Source: an uncultured Clostridia bacterium (GTDB lineage: Bacteria > Bacillota > Clostridia > Oscillospirales > Ruminococcaceae). Taken from it: a stretch of 64,000 nucleotides of DNA. Both the position numbers and the translations under genes were made by a program. The stretch is taken from contig CALWNN010000038.1 of the NCBI GenBank assembly GCA_944382845.1, positions 1 through 64,000 on the forward strand. The letters run 5' to 3'. The stretch's first letter is position 1. The number at the start of each line of letters is the position of its first letter. Shown here piece by piece: positions 7,891 through 16,538 of the stretch. Below the pieces are notes generated by a model, which saw nothing but the letters and a program-made list of their open reading frames with translations, searched no databases and was not told the origin of the DNA.

Positions 7891-8643
7891 TTACACTCGA
7901 CTGACAACTGAAAACAAAATATTATTTCCTGTTTTCCCTGTTCTCTTTACAAGACCAGTGCTTTCCAGAACGCCCAGAACGCTTCTTGCGATACTTCTCG
8001 AAATATTAAATTCTTTTGCATATTCAAGAGATGTAAAATCTTCAGTTTTTAATTTGGGAAGATATTTTTTATAGTCCTCAACAGAAAAAAGTGAAATTTC
8101 CTCTAAAATCGAAATCGGAATCCTGTCATAGCGGGAAGATCCTCTTTTTTTATTTTCAGACCAGCCGTTAAGACTTCTTATATCTTCAATTTCAAGCAAG
8201 CAGATAATAAGATGAAAATTCGGGTCAGTAATAAAATTTCTCAATGGGTAAATATCATAAAACACAGAAAATTGATCATATGAGGCAGGTGATTTTCTCC
8301 GATTTGATATTTCGCCCGTTTCCTCGTCAAGCCATCGCACATATTTTACCTTGGCAACAGGATATACCACAGTCGTATGGCAGACTTCAAGAAAGCATTT
8401 CAGCTTTGGTACAAGCTTAGAAAGCTGTCTTGTCTGAATTTCTATTATACCGTTTTCTCCCACAATATCTGCAAAATATCTTCCTATCTTTATTTCATGA
8501 GAGCTGTTATCCGGCTCGTAATATTCTTTTAAAACTGCGTGAAGAGTTCTCTCGCCTAAGGTTCCGATACCTTTTCTTTCACGCTCTTTTCCCATTATTT
8601 TATTGCAGGCTTCGTTAAATCTTAAAATATCCACTCGCCTCAC
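7891..8643 (-). CDS. Unknown protein with PD-(D/E)XK-like N-terminus and winged-helix-like C-terminus
   Basis: I do not recognise this 250-residue protein by name. Residues 26-75 look like a restriction-endonuclease fold: Glu31 in GTLGERTLHAVL, Asp59 in GRYFADIVG, and Glu68-x-Gln70 in GIIEIQTRQ, an E-x-Q variant of the D...E-x-K active site. Residues about 195-250 resemble a winged helix-turn-helix (FTSLEYAKEFNISRSIARSVLGVLESTGLVKRTG), as in DNA-binding regulators. The middle contains WLDEETGEI and a tyrosine-rich stretch. GTG at 8643 is chosen because AAGGG lies eight bases upstream and the promoter at 8659-8687 leaves no room for an earlier start. It is a single-gene unit downstream of the trp operon terminator. 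A nuclease or a nuclease-derived regulator are both possible. Confidence 0.6.
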   Translation of the reverse strand: MRRVDILRFNEACNKIMGKERERKGIGTLGERTLHAVLKEYYEPDNSSHEIKIGRYFADIVGENGIIEIQTRQLSKLVPKLKCFLEVCHTTVVYPVAKVKYVRWLDEETGEISNRRKSPASYDQFSVFYDIYPLRNFITDPNFHLIICLLEIEDIRSLNGWSENKKRGSSRYDRIPISILEEISLFSVEDYKKYLPKLKTEDFTSLEYAKEFNISRSIARSVLGVLESTGLVKRTGKTGNNILFSVVSRV

Positions 8644-8658
8644 CCCGTTCCCTTTAAA

Positions 8659-8687
8659 ATGATATCATTCTTTATTTTACTTGTCAA
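8659..8687 (-). promoter_or_regulatory. Promoter of the 7891-8643 gene
   Basis: On the minus strand TTGACA (8682-8687), 17 bases, TATCAT (8659-8664). It sits directly behind the trp operon terminator and gives a very short 5' leader. Confidence 0.7.
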
Positions 8688-8715
8688 TAAAAAAGGAGCG
8701 GAAATTTACCGCTCC
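8688..8715 (-). terminator. Terminator of the trp operon
   Basis: Right after the trpA stop, GGAGCGG and CCGCTCC pair around a seven-base loop and are followed on the minus strand by six T residues. Confidence 0.88.
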
Positions 8716-8722
8716 GAATTAT

Positions 8723-9514
8723 TTAACAGTCCATGGCGTCCCTTAGAGTTTTTACAAATTTTCCTGCCTTTAGCGGAGAATCTGCTCCATACTCCTCAAC
8801 AATACTTACAATTGCACTTCCTACTATTACTCCGCTGCAATAAGCTGACATTTTCTTAGCCTGCTCAGGACCGGATATTCCAAAACCAACACAATAAGGG
8901 CATACAGCATACTTTTTAATTGTTCCGAAAAATTCATCAAAATCAGTTTTGAATTCTTTTCTTGTTCCTGTAACTCCCGTTGAGGAAACGCAGTAGAGAA
9001 ATCCTTTGCTTTCCCTTGCAATCATTTTAATCCTGTCATGAGATGTAGGCGCAACAAGATTTATATTGAATATTCCGTTATTTTCAGCATATTCAAGTAT
9101 CTCGTCACGTTCCTCAAAAGGCATATCCGGGACAATAACTCCATCAATTCCCTTTTGTTTGCAAAGAGCAAAGAATTTTTCCGTACCGTATCTGAAAATT
9201 GTATTTAAGTACATCATAAGCACAAGAGGTTTGTCCGTTTTCATACGTATCTTTTCAACGCACTCAAAGATTTTATCGAGAGTAGTTCCGTTTTTAAGGG
9301 AGCGAAGCGAAGCTTTCTGAATTGTAGGTCCTTCAGCGATAGGATCTGAAAATGGCACTCCGATTTCAACGATATCTGCTCCGTTTTCAAGCATTTCAAT
9401 AACTACTTTTTCAGTTGTATCAAGGTCGGGATCGCCTGCCGTTACGAAGGTGATAAGCGCCTTTTTCCCTTGTTTTTCAAGATTTTCAAAGCAAAGTTCA
9501 ATCCTATTCTTCAT
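8723..9514 (-). CDS. trpA: Tryptophan synthase alpha subunit
   Basis: TrpA cleaves indole-3-glycerol phosphate to indole and glyceraldehyde 3-phosphate. The 263 residues show the TIM-barrel motifs [12 protein letters not shown], the catalytic Glu in [11 protein letters not shown], and the phosphate-binding [11 protein letters not shown] and VIVGSAIV. The second catalytic acid, usually Asp in ADGP, is Glu here (IAEGPTIQ), a variant that I recall from other Firmicutes. The gene is last in the operon, overlaps trpB by 11 bases, and is followed by a strong terminator. Confidence 0.95.
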   Translation of the reverse strand: MKNRIELCFENLEKQGKKALITFVTAGDPDLDTTEKVVIEMLENGADIVEIGVPFSDPIAEGPTIQKASLRSLKNGTTLDKIFECVEKIRMKTDKPLVLMMYLNTIFRYGTEKFFALCKQKGIDGVIVPDMPFEERDEILEYAENNGIFNINLVAPTSHDRIKMIARESKGFLYCVSSTGVTGTRKEFKTDFDEFFGTIKKYAVCPYCVGFGISGPEQAKKMSAYCSGVIVGSAIVSIVEEYGADSPLKAGKFVKTLRDAMDC

Positions 9515-10694
9515 TTATATCAACTCCTCTGTATTTTGCTATAGAATAAACGTCCTTATCTCCTCTGCCGGAAAGATTTATTACAACAATCTTGTCCTTA
9601 TCCATTTCAGGAATAATTTTCATTGCCGCAGCAACAGCATGAGATGATTCAATAGCCGGGATAATCCCCTCGGTCTTTGAAAGATATTCAAAAGCGCAGA
9701 CAGCTTCTTCGTCGGTGATGCTTACATATTCAGCCCTGCCTATAGAACGAAGATATGCGTGTTCAGGGCCCACTCCCGGATAGTCAAGCCCTGCGGAAAT
9801 TGAAAATACCTCGTCGATCTGACCGTAGTCGTTCTGCAAAAACAACGATTTCATTCCATGAAAAATACCGAGAGAACCTTTTGCCATAGTTGCCGCATGA
9901 AGAGTTGTATCTATTCCCTTTCCTGCGGCTTCCGCACCGATTAGTCTTACGTCTTTATCCTCAATGAAATTATAGAATGCCCCTATTGCGTTTGACCCTC
10001 CTCCGACGCAGGCTACAACCGCATCGGGGAGTCTGCCCTCCGTCTCAAGAATCTGTTTCTTTATTTCTTCACTTATGACCTTCTGAAAGTCTCTTACCAT
10101 TTCTGGATACGGATGTGGTCCCATTACCGAACCTATGCAGTAATAAGTCGTTTCGATATTTGAACACCAGTCTCTCATAGCCTCATTTATAGCGTCTTTT
10201 AAGGTGCTTGTACCGGATGAAACTCCCGTCACCTTTGCGCCCAGAAGATTCATACGGTAAACGTTCAGGGATTGTCTTTTCATATCCTCTGCACCCATGT
10301 AGACCTCGCATTCAAGTCCCATAAGTGCGCACACTGTAGCAGTTGCAACGCCGTGCTGTCCCGCTCCTGTTTCTGCAATGATCCTTTTCTTGCCCATTCT
10401 CTTTGCAAGCAAGAGCTGGCCCAGTACATTATTTATTTTGTGAGAACCAGTATGATTCAGATCCTCACGCTTTATATAGACCTTTGCTCCGTCCAAGTCC
10501 TTTGTCATCTTTTCAGCATAATAAAGAAGAGATGGTCTGCCTGCGTAATTAACATAAAGATCGGCAAGCTCAGCCTTGAACTCCGGATCGTTTTTATATT
10601 TGTTATAAGCGTCTTCCACTTCATGAACAGCGTTCATTACAGTTTCGGGAACATACTGTCCTCCGTATTCTCCGTATCGTCCAATTTTACCCAT
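9504..10694 (-). CDS. trpB: Tryptophan synthase beta subunit
   Basis: This PLP enzyme joins indole and serine to give tryptophan. The 396-residue sequence starts with [13 protein letters not shown], carries the PLP lysine in [13 protein letters not shown] near residue 84, the [14 protein letters not shown] active-site segment, and the phosphate cup GGGSNAIG. Length is standard for the TrpB1 family that pairs with TrpA. It overlaps trpF by eight bases and trpA by 11, indicating translational coupling. Confidence 0.97.
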   Translation of the reverse strand: MGKIGRYGEYGGQYVPETVMNAVHEVEDAYNKYKNDPEFKAELADLYVNYAGRPSLLYYAEKMTKDLDGAKVYIKREDLNHTGSHKINNVLGQLLLAKRMGKKRIIAETGAGQHGVATATVCALMGLECEVYMGAEDMKRQSLNVYRMNLLGAKVTGVSSGTSTLKDAINEAMRDWCSNIETTYYCIGSVMGPHPYPEMVRDFQKVISEEIKKQILETEGRLPDAVVACVGGGSNAIGAFYNFIEDKDVRLIGAEAAGKGIDTTLHAATMAKGSLGIFHGMKSLFLQNDYGQIDEVFSISAGLDYPGVGPEHAYLRSIGRAEYVSITDEEAVCAFEYLSKTEGIIPAIESSHAVAAAMKIIPEMDKDKIVVINLSGRGDKDVYSIAKYRGVDINEE

Positions 10695-11316
10695 TCTGAT
10701 CTATCCTCCTGATAATTGTGATTATTTCCTTTATTTTTTCCCTGTCCTTAGCGCCGTTTGTTTCAACTGAGCCTGAAAGATCCACTCCGTAAGGAGAAAG
10801 CTTTGCAATAATTTCAGTTGCATTTTGTGAATTGATGCCGCCTGCCGCAAAAAAAGGTTTTGAAATTGAAGCCTGCTTTACCAAACAAGCATCAAGGACT
10901 TTTCCCGTTCCTCCGGCCATGCCTTCAGCAAAGCTGTCTACTAATACTCTGTCAACATTCAAGTTATTTGCCGATTCTACGTCAGATACAGTTTTCGCCT
11001 TTACCGCTTTCCATATCTCTCCGCCAAAATTATTTCGTAACAGATCAACATATTCACCGTTTTCATTTCCATGGAGCTGAATAACGTCAAGGTATTTTCC
11101 AAACCAAAGAATATTTTGAATTTTTTCATCTACAAAGACCCCGACTTTTTTGATTTCAGGTGAAATCCTTTTTTGCAAAGACGGAAAGTCCTGTTTTGAA
11201 ACTGTTCTTTTATAACCTTCTGACAGAATAAATCCGCAGTAGTCCGGAATAAATTCGTTAATATACTCTGCGTCCTCACGACGTCTTGTTCCACAAATTT
11301 TGATTTTTACAGACAT
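10687..11316 (-). CDS. trpF: Phosphoribosylanthranilate isomerase
   Basis: TrpF performs the Amadori rearrangement of phosphoribosylanthranilate. Motifs are [11 protein letters not shown] (catalytic Cys) at the N-terminus, [16 protein letters not shown] with the catalytic Asp, and [12 protein letters not shown] for phosphate binding. ATG at 11316 is preferred to the in-frame TTG at 11322 because AGGAGG lies eight bases before it; this gives 209 residues. It follows trpC with a two-base gap and is a separate gene, not fused to trpC. Confidence 0.93.
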   Translation of the reverse strand: MSVKIKICGTRRREDAEYINEFIPDYCGFILSEGYKRTVSKQDFPSLQKRISPEIKKVGVFVDEKIQNILWFGKYLDVIQLHGNENGEYVDLLRNNFGGEIWKAVKAKTVSDVESANNLNVDRVLVDSFAEGMAGGTGKVLDACLVKQASISKPFFAAGGINSQNATEIIAKLSPYGVDLSGSVETNGAKDREKIKEIITIIRRIDQNG

Positions 11317-11318
11317 TT

Positions 11319-12095
11319 TCAAAACCTCCTGAGGGAATTTAACGTATCGTAGATATTTCCGCTTCGCATCATTGTTTCACCTATAAGAACAGCTCTCGCT
11401 CCGCAGTCGTATAGCTTTTTTACGTCTTCAGCTGTTTTTATTCCGCTTTCAGAAACAAGAATTTTTTCTCTCGGAACAAACTTTGCCAATCTTTCTGTCG
11501 TATCAAGTGAAACTTCAAAGGTCCTGAGATCACGGTTATTTATTCCGATGATTTCCGCATTCGTATTTAATACATTTTCAAGCTCTTCCTCGTTATGAAC
11601 TTCTACAAGGCAGTCAAGTCCGACGCATTTTGCAGTTTCGATAAACTTTTCAAGTTGTTCCGCATTTAAAATTGCAGCTATCAGCAAAACTGCACCCGCT
11701 CCTCTTGCAGCAGCTTCATATATCTGATAGACGTCAAAAATAAAGTCCTTTCTGAGAACGGGGATAGAAGTATTTTGCGCTATCTTTTCAAGATATTTTA
11801 TACTGCCCATGAAATAATGTTCTTCGGTAAGACAGCTTATTGCGGCAGCCCCTGCTTTTTCGTAGCTTATCGCATTTTCAAGGGGCTTAAAATTCCGTGA
11901 AATAACGCCCTTTGAAGGACTTGCCTTTTTAACTTCACAAATAAAGCTCATCTCATCTCCGGACAAAGCGTTAAAAAATCTTCCGGCTTCCCTTTTGTTA
12001 TTTTCAGCAAGTTCTTTCATCTGTTCAAGGGAAATTTTCGACTTTTCTCTTTCAAGCTGCAATTTTCGTTTATAAACTATATCGTCAAGTATCAT
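11319..12095 (-). CDS. trpC: Indole-3-glycerol phosphate synthase
   Basis: TrpC closes the indole ring from carboxyphenylaminodeoxyribulose phosphate. The 258 residues contain the start MILDDIVYKRKLQLEREK, the catalytic-lysine motif ICEVKKASPSKGVI, the second lysine in VLRKDFIFD, IIGINNRDLRTF, and ILVSESGIKTAEDV with the catalytic Glu and phosphate site. It lies eight bases after trpGD. Confidence 0.96.
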   Translation of the reverse strand: MILDDIVYKRKLQLEREKSKISLEQMKELAENNKREAGRFFNALSGDEMSFICEVKKASPSKGVISRNFKPLENAISYEKAGAAAISCLTEEHYFMGSIKYLEKIAQNTSIPVLRKDFIFDVYQIYEAAARGAGAVLLIAAILNAEQLEKFIETAKCVGLDCLVEVHNEEELENVLNTNAEIIGINNRDLRTFEVSLDTTERLAKFVPREKILVSESGIKTAEDVKKLYDCGARAVLIGETMMRSGNIYDTLNSLRRF

Positions 12096-12103
12096 TATGT
12101 TAC

Positions 12104-13738
12104 CTACCTGTTTGTAAATTCAATAAGTTCCAGAAGTTTTTCGTAAGCTTTTCCGTTGTCAATTGAATCCTTTGCCATTTCAATGCCCTCTTCAATTGAC
12201 TTTGCTTTGCCTGTTATATAAAGAGCACACCCTGAATTTAAAAGAACAATATCCCGTTTTGCTCCTGTTATTTCCCCCTTCAAGATACCAAGAGTGGTTT
12301 TTGCGTTTTCTTCAGGAGTCCCTCCGACTACATCAGACTTGCTATACAATCTCATTCCGTAATCTCTCGGGTCAATATCGTACTTGATTATCTTTCCGCC
12401 GTTTATTTCACAAACAGCAGTTTTATCTGAAATTGAGATTTCATCAAGTCTGTCTCGTCCCATAACAAGCATTGCGGCTTTTATCCCAAGGTTCATTAAG
12501 ACTCTTGCCATAAGTTCAAGAAGATTCTCATCACATACTCCGAGTATCATATATTCAGCCTTTGCAGGGTTTGCAAGAGGGCCCAAAACATTAAACACTG
12601 TTCTGATTCCAAGTTGTTTTCTTGCAGGTCCTACAAATCTCATCGCAGCATGATAATTCTGTGCGAAAAGAAAGGATATCCCAGTTTCACCTATACATTT
12701 GGCAGCCTCATCGGGAGTTGTGTTGATTTTTACTCCAAGAGATTCCAGAACGTCAGCCGCACCGCTCTTTGAAGAAACACTTCTGTTTCCGTGCTTTGCA
12801 ACAAGCTGTCCTGCACCTGCAATAACAAATGAGCTTGTAGTTGAAATGTTGAATGTAAATGCAAGATCACCACCTGTTCCTACTATATCAAGAGTATGCT
12901 CGCAATTTTTGAGGTCAGCCATTTTGGCTCTCATAACCTTAGCAAACCCTGTTATTTCGTCTATAGTTTCGCCTTTCATTCTGAGAGCGGTAAGAAGTCC
13001 TGCTATCTGGGCGTTTGTGGCTCTGTCGCTCATGATTATGTCCATTGCCTTATAGGCTTCCTCTTCTGTAAGGCTGATACCATCGCAGACTTTTGCAATG
13101 AAAGGTTTGAGTTCTACCCTTTCATTTTCCGGAACCGGAGGAATTTTAACTCTTGCGGCTTCTATCCCCACAACATCGTTTATAAAGTTTGAAATAATTC
13201 TCTTTCCGGAGTCGGTCAGAATTGATTCAGGGTGGAACTGAACGCCGTAGGTTGGGTATTCTTTATGCCGTATAGCCATTATCTGACCTGTTTCATCAAC
13301 GCCGATAACTCTGAGGCAAGGCGGAAGACTCACAGAGTCAACAATAAGCGAATGATATCTTGCAACGCTGATTTTTTCCGGAAGCCCGCTGAAAAGCGGA
13401 TTTGTAACGGTAATTATGATCTCTGAGGCTTTTCCGTGAAGCTTATTATGCGCCGGTACAACTTTTCCGCCGAAAGCCTCTGCAATAGCCTGATGCCCAA
13501 GGCAAATACCGAGTATAGGAGTTGTAGTGCAAAAGGTCTTTATTACTTCGATTGATATTCCTGCGTCCTTAGGGTAACCCGGTCCCGGTGAAATAACTAT
13601 TGCCTCCGGGTGAAGCTTTTCAATTTCCTCAATGGTAATTTCATCATTTCTTACAACTTCAATTTCCGGATAGAGAGTTCCCATGTACTGATAGAGATTA
13701 TAGGTAAACGAGTCGTAGTTGTCTATTATTAAGATCAT
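12104..13738 (-). CDS. trpGD: Fused anthranilate synthase glutaminase and anthranilate phosphoribosyltransferase (TrpGD)
   Basis: One 544-residue protein joins two enzymes. Residues 1-190 are the TrpG class I glutamine amidotransferase: MILIIDNYDSFTYNL, the nucleophile in GICLGHQAI, and the catalytic His/Glu in VQFHPES. After a short linker (KIPPVPENERVELKPF), residues about 205-544 are TrpD: VGTGGDLAFTFNIST, KHGNRSVSSKSGAADVLE, and FNVLGPLANPA, which bind phosphoribosyl pyrophosphate and anthranilate. ATG at 13738 is chosen over earlier in-frame codons because AAGGAGG lies nine bases upstream; the gene then begins 22 bases after trpE. The fusion couples glutaminase supply and the second pathway step, as in enterobacteria. 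Confidence 0.94.
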   Translation of the reverse strand: MILIIDNYDSFTYNLYQYMGTLYPEIEVVRNDEITIEEIEKLHPEAIVISPGPGYPKDAGISIEVIKTFCTTTPILGICLGHQAIAEAFGGKVVPAHNKLHGKASEIIITVTNPLFSGLPEKISVARYHSLIVDSVSLPPCLRVIGVDETGQIMAIRHKEYPTYGVQFHPESILTDSGKRIISNFINDVVGIEAARVKIPPVPENERVELKPFIAKVCDGISLTEEEAYKAMDIIMSDRATNAQIAGLLTALRMKGETIDEITGFAKVMRAKMADLKNCEHTLDIVGTGGDLAFTFNISTTSSFVIAGAGQLVAKHGNRSVSSKSGAADVLESLGVKINTTPDEAAKCIGETGISFLFAQNYHAAMRFVGPARKQLGIRTVFNVLGPLANPAKAEYMILGVCDENLLELMARVLMNLGIKAAMLVMGRDRLDEISISDKTAVCEINGGKIIKYDIDPRDYGMRLYSKSDVVGGTPEENAKTTLGILKGEITGAKRDIVLLNSGCALYITGKAKSIEEGIEMAKDSIDNGKAYEKLLELIEFTNR

Positions 13739-13760
13739 GTTAAATACCTCCTTAAACCAA

Positions 13761-15233
13761 TCAGATATCTCTTGCTTCCTTAATTGCATTTATAACTGCA
13801 AGAGCCTTGTTGCAAGACTCCTGGTATTCGTTTTCAGGAACGCTGTCAAGAACAACGCCACCGCCTGCCTGAACATAAGCTTTATTGTTTTTAAACAACA
13901 CAGTCCTTATTGCAATACATGTATCAAGATTTCCGTCAAAGCCAAGATATCCTACTGTGCCACCGTAAAGACCTCTTTTTGTAGTTTCAAGCTCGTCGAT
14001 GATCTCCATTGCCCTTACCTTTGGCGCACCGGAAAGAGTTCCGGCAGGCAGAACAGACATAAGCGCTTCTATAGGCTTTTTGTCCTCTCTCAGAATACCC
14101 TTTACATTTGAAACAAGATGCATTACCTTTGAATACCTTTCAACAAACATAAAGTCTGTAACTTCAACAGAGCCAAATTCGCAAACTCTTCCGATATCAT
14201 TTCGCCCCAGGTCGACAAGCATAGTATGCTCAGCCCTTTCCTTCGGATCGTTTACAAGCTTCTGCTCGTTTTGATAATCCTCGTCATCTGTAACTCCTCT
14301 TTTGATGGTTCCTGCTATAGGCTTTGTAACAATAGTTCGTCCGTTTACCGAAACAAGCATCTCCGGAGAAGCCCCTGCAACCGCATAATCCTTACCTGTA
14401 AAGTAGTAAAGATAAGGAGAAGGATTAGTTGAACGCAATGCTCTGTAAACATCAAAGCTATCGGGAGGATTTTCTATCTCAAAGCGTTGGGACGGAACAA
14501 CCTGGAATATGTCGCCGTTTCTGATATATTCCTTAGCCTTTTCAACATTTTCAAGGTATTTTTCCTTAGAAATATTTGATTTGACAATAATTTCGCCGCA
14601 TCTTTTTTCCGAAGTTCTGTGAGCAGGCGTATGATTCTTCAGAACTGAGATGATTTCGTCCTTTCTTTTCTCGCAGTCAGCATACTGCTTGTCGAGATCG
14701 TCTGTTCCGTGGATATTGAGGATAATTACCGCCTTATTGCTCAAATGATCATATGCAACGATCTCATCAAACAAGAAAAGGTCTGCATCCGGCATCTGAA
14801 GGTCGTCCTCAGGGGGATTTACAAGAGTTTTTTCAAAGTATCTTGCCATATCGTATGCAAAATACCCCATCAAGCCCCCTGTAAGCTTAGGCTTATCGTT
14901 GAATTTCGGTGAACGGTGGTCGTTGATGATCTTGGAAATAAGTTCGTTTGGATCCGAGGCGTCAACAGTTTTAACATTTCCGTTTTCAATTACTTCTGCA
15001 ACTTTATTTCTGATTATAATTTCTGATTTGGGATTAATTCCAACAAATGAATAGCGTCCCCATTGGTTCGAGTTATCAACCGATTCAAGAATGAAGCAGT
15101 TTTTATAGGCAGAATGAAGAGCGTTAAACATTTCGACAGGAGTATAAGAGTCTATCAGTATTTCATAAAATACAGGAACGGTTTTATATTCCTTCATAAG
15201 CTCCTTAACTGTACTGATTTCAGGATAAAGCAT
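13761..15233 (-). CDS. trpE: Anthranilate synthase component I
   Basis: TrpE converts chorismate and ammonia to anthranilate with TrpG. The 490-residue protein has the N-terminal regulatory ILESVDNSNQWGRYSF segment, the counterpart of the LLES tryptophan-feedback site, and the chorismate-binding core with GDIFQVVPSQRFE, STNPSPYLYYF, KPIAGTIKRG, HTMLVDLGRND and PAGTLSGAPKVRAMEII. AAGGAGG precedes ATG by seven bases. It is the first gene of the trp operon, immediately behind the T-box terminator, so control is by uncharged tRNA-Trp and probably feedback inhibition. Confidence 0.96.
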   Translation of the reverse strand: MLYPEISTVKELMKEYKTVPVFYEILIDSYTPVEMFNALHSAYKNCFILESVDNSNQWGRYSFVGINPKSEIIIRNKVAEVIENGNVKTVDASDPNELISKIINDHRSPKFNDKPKLTGGLMGYFAYDMARYFEKTLVNPPEDDLQMPDADLFLFDEIVAYDHLSNKAVIILNIHGTDDLDKQYADCEKRKDEIISVLKNHTPAHRTSEKRCGEIIVKSNISKEKYLENVEKAKEYIRNGDIFQVVPSQRFEIENPPDSFDVYRALRSTNPSPYLYYFTGKDYAVAGASPEMLVSVNGRTIVTKPIAGTIKRGVTDDEDYQNEQKLVNDPKERAEHTMLVDLGRNDIGRVCEFGSVEVTDFMFVERYSKVMHLVSNVKGILREDKKPIEALMSVLPAGTLSGAPKVRAMEIIDELETTKRGLYGGTVGYLGFDGNLDTCIAIRTVLFKNNKAYVQAGGGVVLDSVPENEYQESCNKALAVINAIKEARDI

Positions 15234-15240
15234 ATTTTTT

Positions 15241-15576
15241 CCTCCTTATAAAATTCAATAAAAAAAGCCCATTGTCAACATTGCATTAACGCAATGGGAC
15301 AATAGACTATTGTGGTGCCACCCAATTTTACATCTGTATTACTACAGCTGCCTCAGCAAGATACGCAAGCACAAGCTTTTAATATCTCTGTCCACTAACG
15401 CAGGATACTCGTTCAGTAATACTCAGTTATTATTAACCTTTCCGCTGACTCCTCACAAATCCATTCACTTATCTCGCCTGTATCTGCTTCACACCACCAC
15501 AGACTCTCTGAAACCCCGATTGATAAGCTACTTACTTTTGCTCAAAGGATTTAAACAATATTTAATTACTGTTTTT
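15241..15576 (-). promoter_or_regulatory. T-box leader of the trp operon (specifier TGG)
   Basis: The leader has T-box elements in order on the minus strand. Stem I contains AGAGAGTCTGTGGTGG and a specifier segment GTGAATGGATT, with TGG (Trp) at 15461-15463. The antiterminator T-box TGGGTGGCACCAC is at 15312-15324, and the terminator pairs CCCATTG with CAATGGG followed by seven T (about 15254-15300). Uncharged tRNA-Trp would bind the specifier and T-box and let transcription enter trpE. The T-box sequence has GGCACCAC where the usual form is GGNACCGC. This fills the gap between trpE and the divergent udp promoter. Confidence 0.93.
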
Positions 15577-15605
15577 ATTATATTCCGATTTTTTAATTTT
15601 GTCAA
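15577..15605 (-). promoter_or_regulatory. Promoter of the trp operon
   Basis: Consensus TTGACA (15600-15605), 17 bases, TATAAT (15577-15582) on the minus strand, at the upstream edge of the T-box leader. Confidence 0.88.
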
Positions 15606-15636
15606 GAACTTTTTCTTGCGTTTTTCCAAAAACCCC

Positions 15637-15665
15637 TTGCGAAAAGTTATTTTTGGTGTTATAAT
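15637..15665 (+). promoter_or_regulatory. Promoter of the uridine phosphorylase gene
   Basis: TTGCGA (15637-15642), 17 bases, TATAAT (15660-15665) on the plus strand, about 70 bases before the udp start. Confidence 0.72.
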
Positions 15666-15734
15666 AAATCAATAAGAACTATTGTTGAAAGTTTTTGTTT
15701 ATTTTGTACAATCAATTTTGAAAGGAGTATTGCT

Positions 15735-16538
15735 ATGGCATCTATAATTGACACTGCAAGACAATTCCACATAAAAACAATTCCCGATGAAGTCGGCAGA
15801 TATGTAATTTTGCCGGGAGATCCGGGAAGAGTTCCAAAGATCGCTGCGCTTCTTGACAATTCAAAGCAAGTCGCCTGTAACCGTGAATACAATGTTTACA
15901 CAGGTTATTTGCTCGGTGAGAAAGTAACGGTCTGCTCTACAGGTATCGGCGGACCTTCTGCGGCAATTGCAGTTGAGGAGCTTATAAAATGCGGAGCTGA
16001 TACCTTTATCCGTGTTGGCACAAGCGGCGGAATGGATCTGTCCGTGTCCGGAGGAGATCTTGTAATTGCGTCGGGAGCAGTACGTGGCGAAGGCACATCA
16101 AGAGAATACATTCCCATTGGCTACCCTGCCGTTGCCGATCACAAAGTCGTATGTGCCCTTGAAAAAGCTGCCAAAAAGCTTTGCACAGGTGAAACAGGAA
16201 ACAGCTATCACGTTGGAGTCGTTCATTCCAAGGACAGCTTTTACGGAGAGGTTGAGCCTGAAAACTCACCGGTTTATCGTGATATTAACGAAAGATGGGA
16301 AGCTTACCTGAAATGCGGCTGTCTTACATCTGAAATGGAGTGTGCGGCTATATTCTCCGTTGGAATCGCAAGAAAAGCAAGATGTTCCGGTGTTCTTACT
16401 GCTTTATGGAATGTTGAGCGATCCAAAGCCGGACTTCCGGACAAGATGACAGACGATTCCACCAAAGCCATAACCTGTGCTGTTGATGCAATAAAAATCC
16501 TCATCGATTCAGACAAAGATCAAATCAGACACAAATAA
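15735..16538 (+). CDS. udp: Uridine phosphorylase
   Basis: This 267-residue enzyme of the PNP/UDP family splits uridine to uracil and ribose 1-phosphate. The phosphate site is ILPGDPGRVPKIA, the ribose site includes TGIGGPSAAIAVEELI and GADTFIRVGTSGGM, and the base/ribose contact Met-Glu is in CLTSEMECAAIF. GAAAGGAG lies before ATG. Its last 14 bases overlap the 3' end of the opposite-strand peptidase gene, with no terminator between them. Pyrimidine salvage is the expected role; other nucleosides cannot be excluded. Confidence 0.93.
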   Translation: MASIIDTARQFHIKTIPDEVGRYVILPGDPGRVPKIAALLDNSKQVACNREYNVYTGYLLGEKVTVCSTGIGGPSAAIAVEELIKCGADTFIRVGTSGGMDLSVSGGDLVIASGAVRGEGTSREYIPIGYPAVADHKVVCALEKAAKKLCTGETGNSYHVGVVHSKDSFYGEVEPENSPVYRDINERWEAYLKCGCLTSEMECAAIFSVGIARKARCSGVLTALWNVERSKAGLPDKMTDDSTKAITCAVDAIKILIDSDKDQIRHK

